A stretch of DNA of 64,000 nt from Endomychus coccineus (GCA_958510875.1 OY294068.1:150014388-150078387); one strand, 5' to 3'. Shown: positions 24,300-36,514, numbered from the stretch's first letter. Made by a program: numbers and translations. The notes: generated from the letters alone by a model not told the origin.

Positions 24300-24935
24300 A
24301 ATTGTGATTTAATAAACTTATTGGCAAACGATACTATTTATAATAAAGATTTAGACAGCCATTACTAAAATGAACAATTTATTTGAAAGAATTGAAAAAT
24401 ATCTTAGAAAAAATAAATCAAGTTAAATATTGATGAAACTAAAGGGATGATAGTCATGAAAAAATTAAAAAAAACACTACTTTTCTTTCCACGACTAGTG
24501 ACAGTATAATTACAGTTTACAACACTATAATTCACCTTCATTATGATTATTGCTCAAGCATATTATTACAAAGGTGTTATAAAAATTCCATTTTAGCATT
24601 GCAAAAGCTTCTGCTTTTGTGTAATCTGTCAACTTCAGTTTCGTCAATGTTAAAAGTTATCCATTCGATTTCTGTTGAAAGTAGAATAATTTATTTAACA
24701 TTGACATTTTTACATAAAATTGTTTGTTGCCATTATATTTTAATCAGTTATCAGTATAATTTGATAACGAAAAATAATTTATATATTTTCACCATGAGTT
24801 AAGTCTCGTCTATGAAATTATTGTTTTTTAAAGGCCTTCAGGAATTGAACAAGGTGCCAGATGATATCAAAGATGATAGTAGTCTTAGTAGATTTAAATT
24901 TAAGTTATTTAACCATTTAAATAAATAATATGTAC
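24300..24935 (+). pseudogene. Non-LTR retrotransposon R-A, 3' part
   Basis: Code resumes with LLANDTIYNKDLDS (the RT catalytic box, where the expected ADD reads AND, losing one aspartate). The thumb region follows: NNLFERIEKYLRK with frame changes, YNTIIHLHYDYCSS, LQKLLLLCNLSTSVSSML and SISVESRIIYLTLTFLHKI. The C-terminus is LNKVPDDIKDDSSLSRFKF, KLFNHLNK, stop near 24930. This joins R-A at 21100 across the two inner insertions. The 3' UTR probably runs to about 25015. Confidence 0.75.
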
Positions 24936-25031
24936 GTGTAGGTACAGTTTAGTTTACTGAGTAGGATATTTGTATTATGATGTATCTTTTGTAGTTTTTT
25001 TCATTTCATTTCATTACTTACTACGTTTATA

Positions 25032-26270
25032 GTCGAGGAAATAAACCACTAAAATAGGCCAAATCTGTGAAAGTTGGCGCAGTTGGATGGATTGAGATGT
25101 GGTTTTCTGCATTCGATTCAGGAAGTGATTTAGAAACTTTGTCCGGTATTTTTGTTTTGCGGAAAAAATTTGTTGCATTTCTACAGCCAAAAAATGCATT
25201 TTTCTAAGTGCACTTTTCGAGGTGAATAAAAAACGGACTCGAATTGGTTTCTCGGGGTTTTTGGGGTCGCTGAACACGAATATGATATTTAAAAAATTCC
25301 CTGATGTCCCCTTTCCCCTTGGACCTCCCCGGGGGTATACTAGCGTCCTGACGTCCTGGATATCGACGAAATTATTGAAAAAATTATTTTAAATGTTTGT
25401 CAACTGTTCGAAAGGTGATATAAAGGTTGCTAGTGATGATAACGACATGAAAAAACTCTTCTGCAATACCTGGTGTACTCTGCGTCCGGGTAACGAAGTC
25501 ATCTTCTAGGAATTTGCTAATTTTTCTTCATAAAAGGTAACAAATTCTAGCTCTCGGGGGTTTTTAAAGTCGCCGATCACGACTGTGACACTCACAATGT
25601 TCTGCAAATTACCTGGGGGTATTTCCGGGATACTCGAGCCCTGTGTATCCACGTCATCTTCTAGGAATTTCTTGTTTTTTTAAAATTAAATGTAATAAAT
25701 TCTAAGACCCTCACAGTTTTCATGCATAGTCGTGATCGGCAACTTTGAAAACCCCCGAGAGCTAGAACTTGTTACTTTTTATGAAGAAAAATTAACAAAT
25801 TCCTAGAAGATGACGTCGTTACCCGGACGCAGGATACACCAGGTATTGCGGAAGAGTTTTTTCATGTCGTTATCATCACTAGCAACCTTCATCACCTTTC
25901 TAACAGTTGACAAACATTAAAAATAATTTTTTTATTAATTTCGTCGATATCCAGGACGTCAGGACGCTAGTATACCCCCGGGGAGGTCCAAGGGGAAAGG
26001 GGACCTCAGGGAATTTTTTAAATATCATATTCGTGTTCAGCGACCCCAAAAACCCCCGAGAAACCAATTCGAGTCCGTTTTTTTATTCACCTCAAAAAGT
26101 GCACTTAGAAAAATGCATTTTTTGGCTGTAGAAATGCAACAAATTTTTTCCGCAAAACAAAAATACCGGACAAAGTTTCTAAATCACTTTCTGAATCGAA
26201 TGAAGAAAGACGCATTTCAATCCATCCAACTGCGCCAACTTTCCCAGGTTCAATGCTTTATTTCCTCGAC
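25032..26270. mobile_element. Giant foldback element F3 (1239 bp)
   Basis: The ends are GTCGAGGAAATAAA and its inverse TTTATTTCCTCGAC, each bordered by TA (25030-25031 and 26271-26272). The arms of about 600 bases are nearly identical over long runs and meet near 25650. Each arm carries GGGGTCGCTGAACACGAAT and an inner GTCGCCGATCACGAC, the motif shared with the other foldbacks. The open frames inside (for example 26113-26430) are repeat by-products. No transposase is present. Confidence 0.9.
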
Positions 26271-26272
26271 TA

Positions 26273-27700
26273 TTATCAAAGTTCAAACTGCAGTTTTGAA
26301 CATCACAGTTTATTACCAAAATAAAGTAAGTTCAATATTTAATAAATTAATTGTGTTTTATTTGTTCAATGTATCAAGTAAGAAGCAAAAAATATTATTA
26401 TTAATATGTTCTCTGTTCATGTTTACATAATCCAATATTCGTCGAGATATTAGCCAGGGAAGTAAATAGTTGAAAGATTATTCACAAATCTTATGTATCG
26501 TATTATATTTTGAATGTTAAATAACTAACATATTATGTAGATAACATCCACGAAAATCAACCCTTGGAAAATATTAATGTTCCAGATAGGCCCAACGATG
26601 TCCCAGCTCACCCTATGCTCATTATCGCCGTTTGATAGGATATTAAAGTGGTGTGTTGGGCGTTGAGTTTATAGTTTGACGTTTATCTCGAAAGTCTGCT
26701 TTTTTATCGATAAATATAAACCTCGAGTTTCACATACCTATTTCGAAGTTTGAGATAATTCAATGAAAAATCATGTAGCCCTTAAGACTGTGATGTGATT
26801 TATCTGAACAGTTTGTTTCTTTGCTTAAAGTCGTCTTCGAAACTGGTGATAAAATGAGGAAAAGTTATCTTGTAAAACAGAAATGGCTTGTCGTTCGCAA
26901 GACGTATCTATTTTGCCTAAATAAATGGAACTATTTATTTGCTCGCACATCTTATTCTTTTGTTTGTACTCGTATATTTTTTTCGTTATCTCTAATTCCA
27001 TTCGTTTCTGGTTCACTGGTTTTATTTTCTTTTATTTGGCAATCATTTGTCTTTACGACAGCCTACTGTTATATGGGCTACCAATCTTTGTGCTGTGTCT
27101 TTTTTATACGATTTCGAGCGCGCTAAATTCTAAACGAGTGAGTGAAAAATTAAAGTCCCTACTGCTATTCTTAATGATTCGATGTTATTTATTTCCTTTT
27201 ATGTCGAGTCCGTAGCCGCATTATTATTTTATAGACTCCTTCCATTCTCCATTGGTTCTTATGTTTGATAGTTGTTTTATCTTGGAAGTCAATTCAATTA
27301 ATTTTACACCTTCAATATAATGTGGGAACGACAATGATTAGGGTCTGCAATTTTGAATTACAATCAAAATATCAATTCAGTGAAAATAAGCTCGACTCTC
27401 CCGGCTTAATAATAATGTGTTAAACACATTTTGCAAGATGTCTTGGACTGTTTGTATTACAATTGGTTTTGACAGAATATATGCACGTGATAGGTTGGAT
27501 AGTGAAATGTGAAATAACAAAAAATTGATACTTTGATAACTACAATAATTATCAGTTAGAAACTCTTTCTGAGGATGCCACCGTTCACTAGGCCAATTTT
27601 ACTCATATGGCCTTTGAGTTTCCAGTGTCCCATCATGAATATTGTTATGATTCTCAGGTTGTTCCTGCTCAACCTTATACTTTCCAAAACATCATTTTTC
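26273..27700. other. No recognised gene
   Basis: The overlapping frames at 26821-27215 are long for this region (up to 101 codons) and rich in hydrophobic residues. They overlap one another and an opposite frame, and no family or splice pattern is evident, so I do not call a gene. Confidence 0.35.
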
Positions 27701-27839
27701 CAAAATATATGTAGGAGGGTGTCGGATTATATATGTCCCGGGAGATAAATCCAGTACTATGTTTCAGATCCTTTAAGTGCAAGGGCGGTCGTCAGCTAGT
27801 TCCTCACAATGTCCTATGAGGCTATGACCCAGTCGTGGG
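27700..27839 (-). pseudogene. Probable 3' continuation of retrotransposon R-C
   Basis: The stretch directly left of the hAT insertion should be the continuation of R-C, because the hAT target duplication interrupts R-C code on its other side at 29777. The sequence is too worn to read a domain. The assignment rests on position. Confidence 0.35.
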
Positions 27840-29768
27840 CAGTGGCGGCTCGTGAACTTTTTGAGAGAGGAGGCTGGACATAAAACGTTTTTGTAAAAAT
27901 ATACTATATTCAGTCAATTAATTTAACCTTCGCGCAGCGACCGTACCAGCTACTTCAGTGACAAAATTGATTGTTACCCAGCAAGAACCAACGTGGAGGT
28001 ATAGAATTTCTCTTGCCCACAAATTTTTTTTCGTTCGTTTTTTGTTTTTTATTTTTCTTTGGATTTTTAATTTTTTTTCTTTTTTTTTTTGGAATTTTTC
28101 ATATTTTGTTTTTTTTTATTAATTTTATCAACTTTTTTATATATTAACGAAATTCTACGGTCTTTAATTTGCGAAAAATGATCAATAATATTATCATAAA
28201 ATGTATCATTATGTTTTAAGTGTTTTACTAAATCTTTTCCAATAGATATTAAACTAACATTGTATAAACGATTTTGGCCCATTGTATTTCGCATGTATGT
28301 TTTAATTCGTTTGAGAGTAGAAAATGTTCTCTCTACCGATGCCGACGTGACAGGAATGGTGAAGTCAAACAAAGTAGTTTATAAAACTGAGGTAAGACTT
28401 ATTGCAAATCATTATCTATCATATATTTTATCATATCGGCGTGACTGTCGTACTGGCCTAAAATATCTTTATCCCAGTATACACCGCATAATTCATTGTG
28501 CAGCGCTATTTTATCAAAAAAATTATATTTTAGAACTAAGTTATCTGAAAGTGTATTGAGAAACTCTTTTGAAAAAGATTCGAAAAATCTTCTATTCGTC
28601 AAATCGCAAAACTTCAATTCATGTAAATCGGAAAATCGAATCTCAATATTTGTCCTTTAATAGTATCTAAAATTTCATAAAAAAGTTGTTTATAATGTAG
28701 TTTCTTGTCTACCAAATTATGTGTTTTCCTCCTTTTCACGGGAGAAGCCCCATCAGTTGAATAATTTCCAAATAAAATATTAAAATGAAATTCTGTATAA
28801 CGGAAACTTGAAATTTTATCAATGAGATGTTTTAAACGATCTCTTGAATGAATTATATTAGTGAATTTATGTTGTAAAATTTGAAAAATAAGATCAGTTT
28901 CTTCAAATAATTAAAAGTATCAAGAAAAACAAAAATTCTTCATTTTCTAAATAAGATTTTAAACCAACAGCAGCATTTAATGAAACCTGATCTGTTGAAA
29001 AGTCATCACTGTTTAATATAAAATCAAATGTTTCAATTAATTTGTCTTTATTTTTGTGAATGGTAAACACTGCACGTGATGTAAAATTCCATCGAGTTCG
29101 AGCATTACAGGGAATTCTGTTTCCTACTATGTTATTTAAAACTTACGTTTGTTTGTTTGAAGACAGTTAAATGTCCCGCCATTACAGATGCCGTCGTAAG
29201 TCTGATTTATTCGCAAAGTCGAATCGTTGAAATGTTTCCATTAAAAAAATGAATAAATTGACCGCTGTTCTTCTCGAACTAACATCATAGAACCCTAATA
29301 ATCTTTCCACTAGTTGTCCATTTTTACAATTAATAATTTACCGAACAGACGAATTCTAATCTAACCTTATTTCGCGTGGTGTCACTCAACCATTATACCC
29401 GCATAAAACAAAACAAGCACTGACGCAATACGCATGTGTCGTATTCCGTACCACACCGACTGTACTGAACTTAAAGGCGGGCGGCAGGCTAGCCTCCAGA
29501 CGCTGTTGCCATTTAGGCTGTTTCACGCTATTTGGCGATTGACTGGTCGGAAAAACGGCAACTGTGTTGAACAACACATGCTCAGCGTTTGAGATATATA
29601 GAGAGTCTAGCCTCAGGGCACTGTTGCCAGATTAAAAATAATTACTGAGAACGGGGAATTAATTGTAAAATTTAAAAAATTATTAGAGAAATAAAATGAA
29701 GAATGATCAACAAGATAAATTTGTGAGGAGGCTGAGCCTCCTTAGCCTCCTTCGAGGAGCCGCCTCTG
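27840..29768 (-). mobile_element. hAT transposon (1929 bp) inside R-C
   Basis: The left end is CAGTGGCGGCTCGTG. The right end in reverse complement is CAGAGGCGGCTCCTCG. The flanking octamers GTCGTGGG and GTCGAGGG match at seven of eight positions, a hAT-type 8-bp duplication. The transposase code lies on the minus strand at 28067-29150. The 29160-29640 segment is the 5' non-coding part. The element was inserted into the RNase H region of retrotransposon R-C. Confidence 0.85.
28067..29150 (-). pseudogene. hAT transposase (zinc finger MYM/TTF-type family), broken
   Basis: Minus-strand code, in order, includes RWNFTSRAVFTIHKNKDKLI, then DQVSLNAAVGLKSYLENEEF. Further on come LKHLIDKISSFRYTEFHF and ELKFCDLTNRRFFESFSKEF. 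The C-terminal dimerisation block is TIPVTSASVERTFSTLKRIK plus TYMRNTMGQNRL. The last motif is diagnostic of hAT transposases. Frameshifts and stops separate the blocks and the N-terminal third is missing, so it is inactive. Confidence 0.85.
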
Positions 29769-29776
29769 GTCGAGGG

Positions 29777-31000
29777 TGATTCTCCTAAGGTGGTAAAGTT
29801 GGTTTTGCAGTTGAGAACCATCTTTGAGCTAATGATTTTGATTGGGCTCGGCACATCTCTTGATTGGAATTGCTAGAAAGATACTTGTGTATTTGCTCAT
29901 GTGTTGTGTTTTTGGTTTTGGTCCGAAAGACTCCGGCCTTTGTACCTTCTGCTGTTCTTGGTTCTTTGGTATACCAACAGATTGCTCCTTCCCTAAAAGG
30001 GTGAATGTTTCCCTGCCTCCACTCATCCTCGTTTCCAAGGTGTGTTTGGAAGTTCCGTGAAAACACGAACACCTTACCCATGTCATCTTTTGGTGCCATG
30101 AGTATTGGATGTTTCATTTTCAGACGGTAATTGTCCTTTCACCGAAGTTTTATACCTGTTAAGCAGTAGCTGTCCTACGTATTGCTATATGAAGGGGGCT
30201 AGTCCCAATATTTCCTCCATACTAGCCAGTTATGGATAGACTTGCGGGCCCTTGGGTTTTGCTTAATTCCGTTTGATTGACAATTTGATCTGTTTTATCT
30301 CTCGAGACTATCGCCTCATAGGTGAGTATAGGTCTCACTATCATGGTGAACGTTAAATTGTGTGAACAACCCCATGTTTTACCTACCATTCTTCTGCACA
30401 TCGTTAGGATACATGTCGCCTTCTTGTTTAATACCTTGTGTAATACCTAGATATTTGGGCCTTATTCTTCAGCACAGTGGTTGTTCCATTCAGCTCTATT
30501 TGCTATCCATCTTCCTTATCCTGGTGAAGGCCACTATTGTAGTTTTGTAGTTTTACTAGTGTTAATTCCCAGTCCGACCAAATTATACCATTTCTCTGTG
30601 ATCTTAACACCTTCTTGGATAATGTCGCATAGAGTGCTCTCAAAATTTTCCTCTAGCAATTTGTACAATGTACAATATTATCTGCTTATCCTTGGTAGCG
30701 ATTCCTCTGAGAGTTGATGTCTCTAATGAGGTTACCCACTACCAGGCTGCTCAGAAGGAGTAATAATCCCCGCTGCGGGCATCCCGTGAGATTTGGTCTA
30801 CGTTCCTCTTCTTGAGGGAGGCTTTTATAGTAGTGTATTATCAGAGGCTCCTTCATGCCAAGGAAAGCACAGAGAGATCATTTCTGGAATAGAGACAGAT
30901 ACCTCCTTTGAATCTGATACGAGTGTGGAACTTGTTGCCAGGGAAGCGCATATAGGTCGTATTGGGGGATGAGTTGATATGTGGCTCAGTTAAGGCCTGT
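29777..31000 (-). pseudogene. Non-LTR retrotransposon R-C with RNase H domain
   Basis: On the minus strand an RT palm and thumb can be followed across many frameshifts: GCPQRGLLLLLSSLVVGNLI, EKWYNLVGLGINTSKTT, VRPILTYEAIV and PLHIAIRRTAT. An RNase H domain follows (ICWYTKEPRTAEGTKAGVF, PKPKTQHMSKYTSIFLAIPI). The order RT then RNase H fits the I group of insect non-LTR elements (I, LOA, R1 relatives). A hAT insertion interrupts the RNase H region at 29776. No intact frame remains. Confidence 0.7.
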
Positions 31001-31635
31001 CTCTAGGTGTGACATCGTCTAAACTTTTACCCAGACCTCGGATGTTGCACCCTCACCTGAGCAGTTGGAAGCTTCATCATCGGCATCTTCATGTAAAAAT
31101 GGATAACTTGTAGGTTGTAGAGAGACAGGAAAATGGGTATGAGGTTGAGGCCGGAAGTCTTGAGCAAACACTGAAATGTGGTAGCTTCTCATTTCACGGC
31201 ACATAAGTATGTCGATGTGGTGGTGTTTCATCGGGCGTTATGAAAATATCTACCACTTATGGTTATCCTCTTAGTCGCTTTTAACGACAGCGAGGATTTA
31301 CCATGAGGGAATTCTTAGTCCGTGCTCACACGAATGGATATTCATTGCCATCAATATAATATAAGGATATTGAATAATCTTAGTTTATGAATTTCGCGTC
31401 ACGGAAGCAATACTGTAAGCATTTGACACATACTTTTTTTGGAATAAGGATCTTAGATTTAGTCTAACAAAGTTATGTTTAGGATATAGAATTGGAATGA
31501 AAATAGGTAAGTTTCGAAAAAACGTTTTTGCTTCCTACTTTGCTATGATATTTTTTATAACAAACGAAACCATTATTCATTTATCCACATTATTTTCAAT
31601 CGATAGAGTGACGTCTGTTTTCTGTATTACGTATA
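31001..31635. other. Probable flanking part of R-C, no intact gene
   Basis: The minus-strand frame at 31019-31231 shows no known domain. A GC-balanced stretch at 31260-31300 (CTTAGTCGCTTTTAACGACA) resembles non-coding parts of insect retrotransposons, so the block probably belongs to R-C or a neighbouring copy. Confidence 0.3.
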
Positions 31636-33464
31636 GTCCAGGAAATAAAGTACAAAATCGATCCTAATTAGAAAAATTTGAGGTAAAAGGCCGATTTTGA
31701 TGTCTGAGGGCTCATTCGATTCTTTTGACCTCTAGATCAGAATCTGCTACAGCTACGTAGGGGGAAATTTGTTCTATTGTTAATAAACAATAAATAATGG
31801 CCCATAAATGGCATGTTTTTGACATAATAAAAAAACATTGAAAACGCTATTTTCCATCAATTTTTAGCGAGTAAAGTAGAAAATTGCAGTTATTTGATCA
31901 ATAAACAATGTGAATTTAAGGTTTATAACAATTTGTCAGTTATCTATTTGTTAATAAACAACAAAATGGAAATTTCCTAAATAATCAAGATTAGATTCAT
32001 TTTCAGGTAATTTGAGGTCGCTGAATACAAATTCGATGTTATTTTTCTGATTGGCTGTTAATCTAATTAGTTAATTAACAATTTGTTAATAACCAAATTA
32101 ACCCAAAAAATGGAAATTTAGAAAATAGTCAAGACTAGAATCATTTTCAGGTAATTTGAGGTCGCTGAGTAGTTTGATGTTATTTTTTTGATTGAATGTT
32201 AATATAATTATTTAATTAATAATTACTTAGTTACCGAATTAACAAAAAAATTCAAAGTCTCAAAATAATCAAGATTGGAGTCAATTTCGTATAATTTATG
32301 GTCGCTGAATACGAATTTGATGTTATTTTTTGAATGAATTGCTGGAAAACTATTTTTTATCAATAACATGAAAAACCACTCTTCCCCTTTACGGCTATGG
32401 CCCTGGAGGTTGAATTACTGGTTCCGAATTCAGCTCATACGTCCCTGCACTTGTCTCAGTTACCATGGCAACGCTATCAATCAACTAACTGAACAATTTA
32501 TTGAAAAATCACATTAGATTCAAATTTAACTACTTCAAATTATCCGAAATTCAATGTGATCTTGATTATTTTAAAACTTTGAATATTTTTTGTTGATTCG
32601 CCAAGTGAATTAATTAATTAATTGAATTATCATTCGATTCAAAAAGTAACATCAATTTCGTGTTCAACGGCCTTAAATTATACGGTATTGACTCCAATCT
32701 TGATTATTTTAAGACTTTGAATCTTTTTGTTAATTCGGTAACTAAGTAATTATCAATAAAATGATTAAATCAACCTTTAATTCAAAAAATAACATTAAAT
32801 TCATGTTTAGTGACCCGAAAATGACTCTAATCTTGATTATTTTCGGACACTGAATTTTTTTGTTAATTCGGTAACTGAGTAATTATCAATTAATTAATTA
32901 AATTAACATTTAATCAAAAAAATAAAATCAAATTCATATTCAGCGATCTCAAATTACCTGAAAATGACTCTAGTCTTGATTATTTTTTAAATTTTCATTT
33001 TTTGGGTTAATTTGTTCATTAACAAATTGTTAATTAACTAATTAGATTAACAGCCAATCAGAAAAATAACATCGAATTTGTATTCAGCGACCTCAAATTA
33101 CCTGAAAATGAATCTAATCTTGATTATTTAGGAAATTTCCATTTTGTTGTTTATTAACAAATAGATAACTGACAAATTGTTATAAACCTTAAATTCACAT
33201 TGTTTATTGTTCAAATAACTGCAATTTTCTACTTTCCCCTCTAAAAATTGATGGAAAATAGCGTTTTCAATTTTTATTTTATTATGTCAAAAACATGCCA
33301 TTTATTGGCCATTATTTATTGTTTATTAACAATAGGACAAATTTCCCCCTATGTAGCTGTGGCAGATTCTGATCTAGAGGTCAAAACGAATCGAATGGGC
33401 CCTCACACATCAAAATCAGTCTTTTACCTCAAATTTTTCTTTTCAAAACCTTTATTTCCTGGAC
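31636..33464. mobile_element. Giant foldback element F4 (1829 bp)
   Basis: The ends are GTCCAGGAAATAAAG and the inverse CTTTATTTCCTGGAC (one mismatch), each bordered by TA. The arms of about 900 bases are reverse complements, centred near 32550. Each arm holds about three tandem units of roughly 140 bases, each with GAGGTCGCTGAATAC followed by GATGTTATTTTT and then AT-rich TTAATTAA. The open frame at 33248-33559 is a by-product. No transposase is present. Confidence 0.9.
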
Positions 33465-33466
33465 TA

Positions 33467-34181
33467 GTATCTTCCATTCTGTTAGTCAAAAGTGTGAAGT
33501 TTATTCCTTTGTATAAGCACTTGATAATAATGATGTTTTCAGTGAATAAGCATTGCTAAATGGATTGTACCAGAATACAACACACTGAAAGGGAACTAAA
33601 TTTGAATCAAGACTGTCGTTTTGAATTTGTAACATTGTTCAATTACAGAGACATTACAGTGGTATATCTATATAGTGTCATAATTCATAATCTAATGCGA
33701 GTGCTGAAAGCATCATAGCCATCTTGGTTGGTCGTAATTTAAATATCTTCAACAATAGTTGATTCAATATTAAGTTTGATAAATTCGTCATGGCGGTATT
33801 GTTAACTGTAAACAATGGCCCTTTCATTCGTCCCGGCATGATCTGGCGTTTCTTGTTGTTGATGATGATGGGCTTGCTCGAATACATTGCACTCTTGCTT
33901 CAAAATGAACAATATTGGAAGTTTCATTGTCGTATATTCAGAACGCCAATATACCTACATTTATAGCACAAAGTTCCTTTTAAACAATGTACTTGTGGAT
34001 ATTTTCGTTCGAAAATACCACTACAATCAGTTTTCATTTTTATTTACTCGCAAATCTCAAAGTCTAATTCATGTTACTGCGTGAAATGCCCAACACACGT
34101 GTATTATGTGTTATTTTCAGTTCCCACTGTTTTAACAGAATGAATCCATTCGATTGACTATTTTACCAACTAGAACTAATA
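33467..34181. other. No recognisable feature
   Basis: The short frames at 33678-33887 and 33887-34084 have no recognised domain. Confidence 0.4.
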
Positions 34182-34612
34182 GTCCAGGCAACGAACCAGA
34201 AAAAAAATATAGTAAGCTAGAATATCAATTTTTTTTTTGCATTTTGTTCCTAATACCCCTAGATCATTCATGACTATCAAGACCGCGGGGGTCGACCTTT
34301 CTACCCCCTCAAAACGGGATTTCAACCCCTCAGAGGAGCATTCTTATAAAAACAGTTCAAAATTAATGAATTAAGAGCCGAAAATGACACCTAGTATGTT
34401 TTTTGGATCGCTGATCACGATTCCGCAGTTTGTGAATAACAAAGTATAATTTTGTTGCAAAAATGACCTCTAGTAGGTTTTTTGGGTTGCTGATCACGAT
34501 TTTTCCAAAAAAAACTCATCAGATAGAAGATTCGAGAAATTTGAGATTTTCCTGAGACGGTTATGAATAATAAAGTATAATTTTGTTGCAAAAATGACTG
34601 GAGGTCATGAAA
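34182..34612. mobile_element. Foldback half-element F5
   Basis: It starts TA then GTCCAGGCAACGAACC and matches the left arm of F6 (62013) through GACCGCGGGGGTCGACC, GAGGAGCATTC and CTGAGACGGTTAT. Two copies of TTTTTTGGRTYGCTGATCACGATT lie at about 34400 and 34480. The match stops at what is the centre of F6 (AAAAATGACT). A 3'-truncated mariner follows within 20 bases, and no right arm exists on the far side. Confidence 0.8.
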
Positions 34613-34628
34613 AAAAAATATTTTTTTT

Positions 34629-35281
34629 TTAGCGTAATTCATGGAATTTTGCCATTGCGACTGCGGCCTGTGCCTCGGTGCGTTGTCCTCTTGGTAGTAG
34701 AGCACTTTTTTTTTGCGGTCGCTTTCGTTTCAAATTGGCGTCGAATCGATCAAACAGCTCTACATAATATACGCCAGTGATCGATTTGTCCTTTTCAAGA
34801 TAATCGATACGGACGATACCGTGTGCATCCCAAAAATCTGTCGCTATGACTTTGTTAGCCGATAAACCCACTTTGGCCTTTTTCGGCTTCGATTTGTCAG
34901 GACAAGTCCACTGCTTCGACTATTATTTGATCTCTGGTGTGTTGTAATGGATCCATCTTTCGTCCACGGTTACGAAACGGTGCAGCAAGTCATTCTTATC
35001 GCGCTCGAACATCCCCAAACATTCGTTTGAAGTTGTCACACGGTCGCGTTTGTTGCCAACAGGGAGCAAATGCGGCCCCCATCTGGTAGTGAGCTTTCTC
35101 ATATGCAAAAATGTATGCAAAATGTTCCGTACCCGTTTGGTTGAGATGCCCATAGCCTCAGCGATCTCGTGCACTCTAACTCGCCGATCGCCAATATCAT
35201 TCTATGGATTTTATCGACGATTTCTGGCGTTGTAACCTCAACCGGCCAAACTGGTATAAGAAGAAATTTCAATAGAAGCAT
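34629..35281 (-). pseudogene. Mariner transposase fragment M1
   Basis: Minus-strand code shows the helix-turn-helix part (VHEIAEAMGISTKRVRNIL), then the first catalytic block VTVDERWIHYNTPEIK. Next come VGLSANKVIATDFWDAHGIV and RIDYLEKDKSITGVYY, then in a shifted frame YYQEDNAPRHRP (second catalytic aspartate). It stops there; the third aspartate and C-terminus are missing, and so are the N-terminal residues and both TIRs. The motif set is mariner, DD34D type, close to the irritans-like group. Confidence 0.85.
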
Positions 35282-35284
35282 ACA

Positions 35285-36514
35285 TTTATTGAATTTTCAG
35301 AGTTGTATACTCATAAAAAACACTTGGCGCAAATAGTATGTAACCTTTATATAAATATTGAACAATTTTAATATAATGGTTAATATTTTTTCTCTCAGTG
35401 CGAAAACCATCAAAATATTCTCAAAATAACCCATCGATTAACCACTTAAATGTTTACCAAACACCCAGATGTATAAGAGCTCACCAGTAGCAGGTGCTAT
35501 TTATAAATATTTCACAACTGTTAAGTTAAATATGATTTTGTCTTATCCATTTCGAAATTACTTAAAAATTTTTAAATCATTATATTATATCTTCACCTCA
35601 AAATTTATATCACTTACGCTATCTGCCTCAATTTGAAACACCCCGTAACATTTTCCATTTGGCAGGAGAGAGTAGTCGATATTAAGAATCACCGAATGAA
35701 GGAAGTGAAGAGGTTTATAGGAAAACGGTATTTAAATGCAAATTTACTAAATAGGTTCATTTCCTGTGTAGGGAATCGTCTAGCCAATTTAACTCTTAAC
35801 TTGGGAGTAATTAATGCTAATGTCTCAAGCTCCTTAAACGCTGCCGAAACCTTAAGGTTTTAGTTGCATTCTAAAATTACGTCCTGTCAACGTGATATGT
35901 TGCAGATTTACTTACTAGCATTGTCTGTTCTTACAATGATTCTGCCCTTAAGAGGTTCAATTGTTCTAATTTGTTTTGTTTGTTTAATACACACTGATTA
36001 TTTAATATCTTTGATAGGAATACAACAACTACAATACATAGTATCGTTACATAACGTACATTAGAGGAGGGGCTCCACCCACCCGCGTGTACATGCACTT
36101 CAAATAATAAACTTATTCCAGGGCAAGAGAAATCAAACGTGTACAAAGAAGGAACATCAAATATTTACAAATATAACCTACTAAACTAGTAAGAATTACC
36201 AAAAATAAAAAAAAATAATTTAAAAACTCACTTTTAGCATGGACTTTTGAAATCGGGAAGCAAAATGCATAATCGGGTTCGTGATCACCTCCGCCAGAAC
36301 CGTAGATGCAGGATGAATATGAACATATATCAACAATTAATTCTCTCGCCGCTAGAAACATAATATTAAAGTAAAATAAAGTAAAGTAATAACATTATTG
36401 ATCCGCGTGTTGCTCTTACACTGAAAATTTTCCATAGTCACCACATAGAATAGTTTTAACATAGAATTAAGACTAGAGCTATAGAACATATAATATATTA
36501 ACACGATAACATTA
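35285..36514. other. No recognised gene
   Basis: The frame at 35633-35863 (76 codons, including NLLNRFISCVGNRLANLTLN) is protein-like but unknown. The region is otherwise AT-rich, with no repeat boundary that I can defend. Confidence 0.35.

Noticed and set aside
25014..26430. Matching open frames on opposite strands starting near 25277 and 26113
   Set aside because: They are the same arm sequence of F3 read on both strands, not two genes.
26821..27215. Overlapping frames of 96 and 101 codons with hydrophobic stretches
   Set aside because: The hydrophobicity comes from T-rich sequence; three frames overlap and no family, splice site or promoter supports one over another.
30362..30717. Plus-strand frames of 62 and 78 codons
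   Set aside because: They are antisense to the minus-strand reverse transcriptase code of R-C.
31990..33130. CRISPR-like array because of regularly spaced repeats
   Set aside because: The units are tandem modules in both arms of an inverted repeat in a eukaryotic genome; spacers are not unique.
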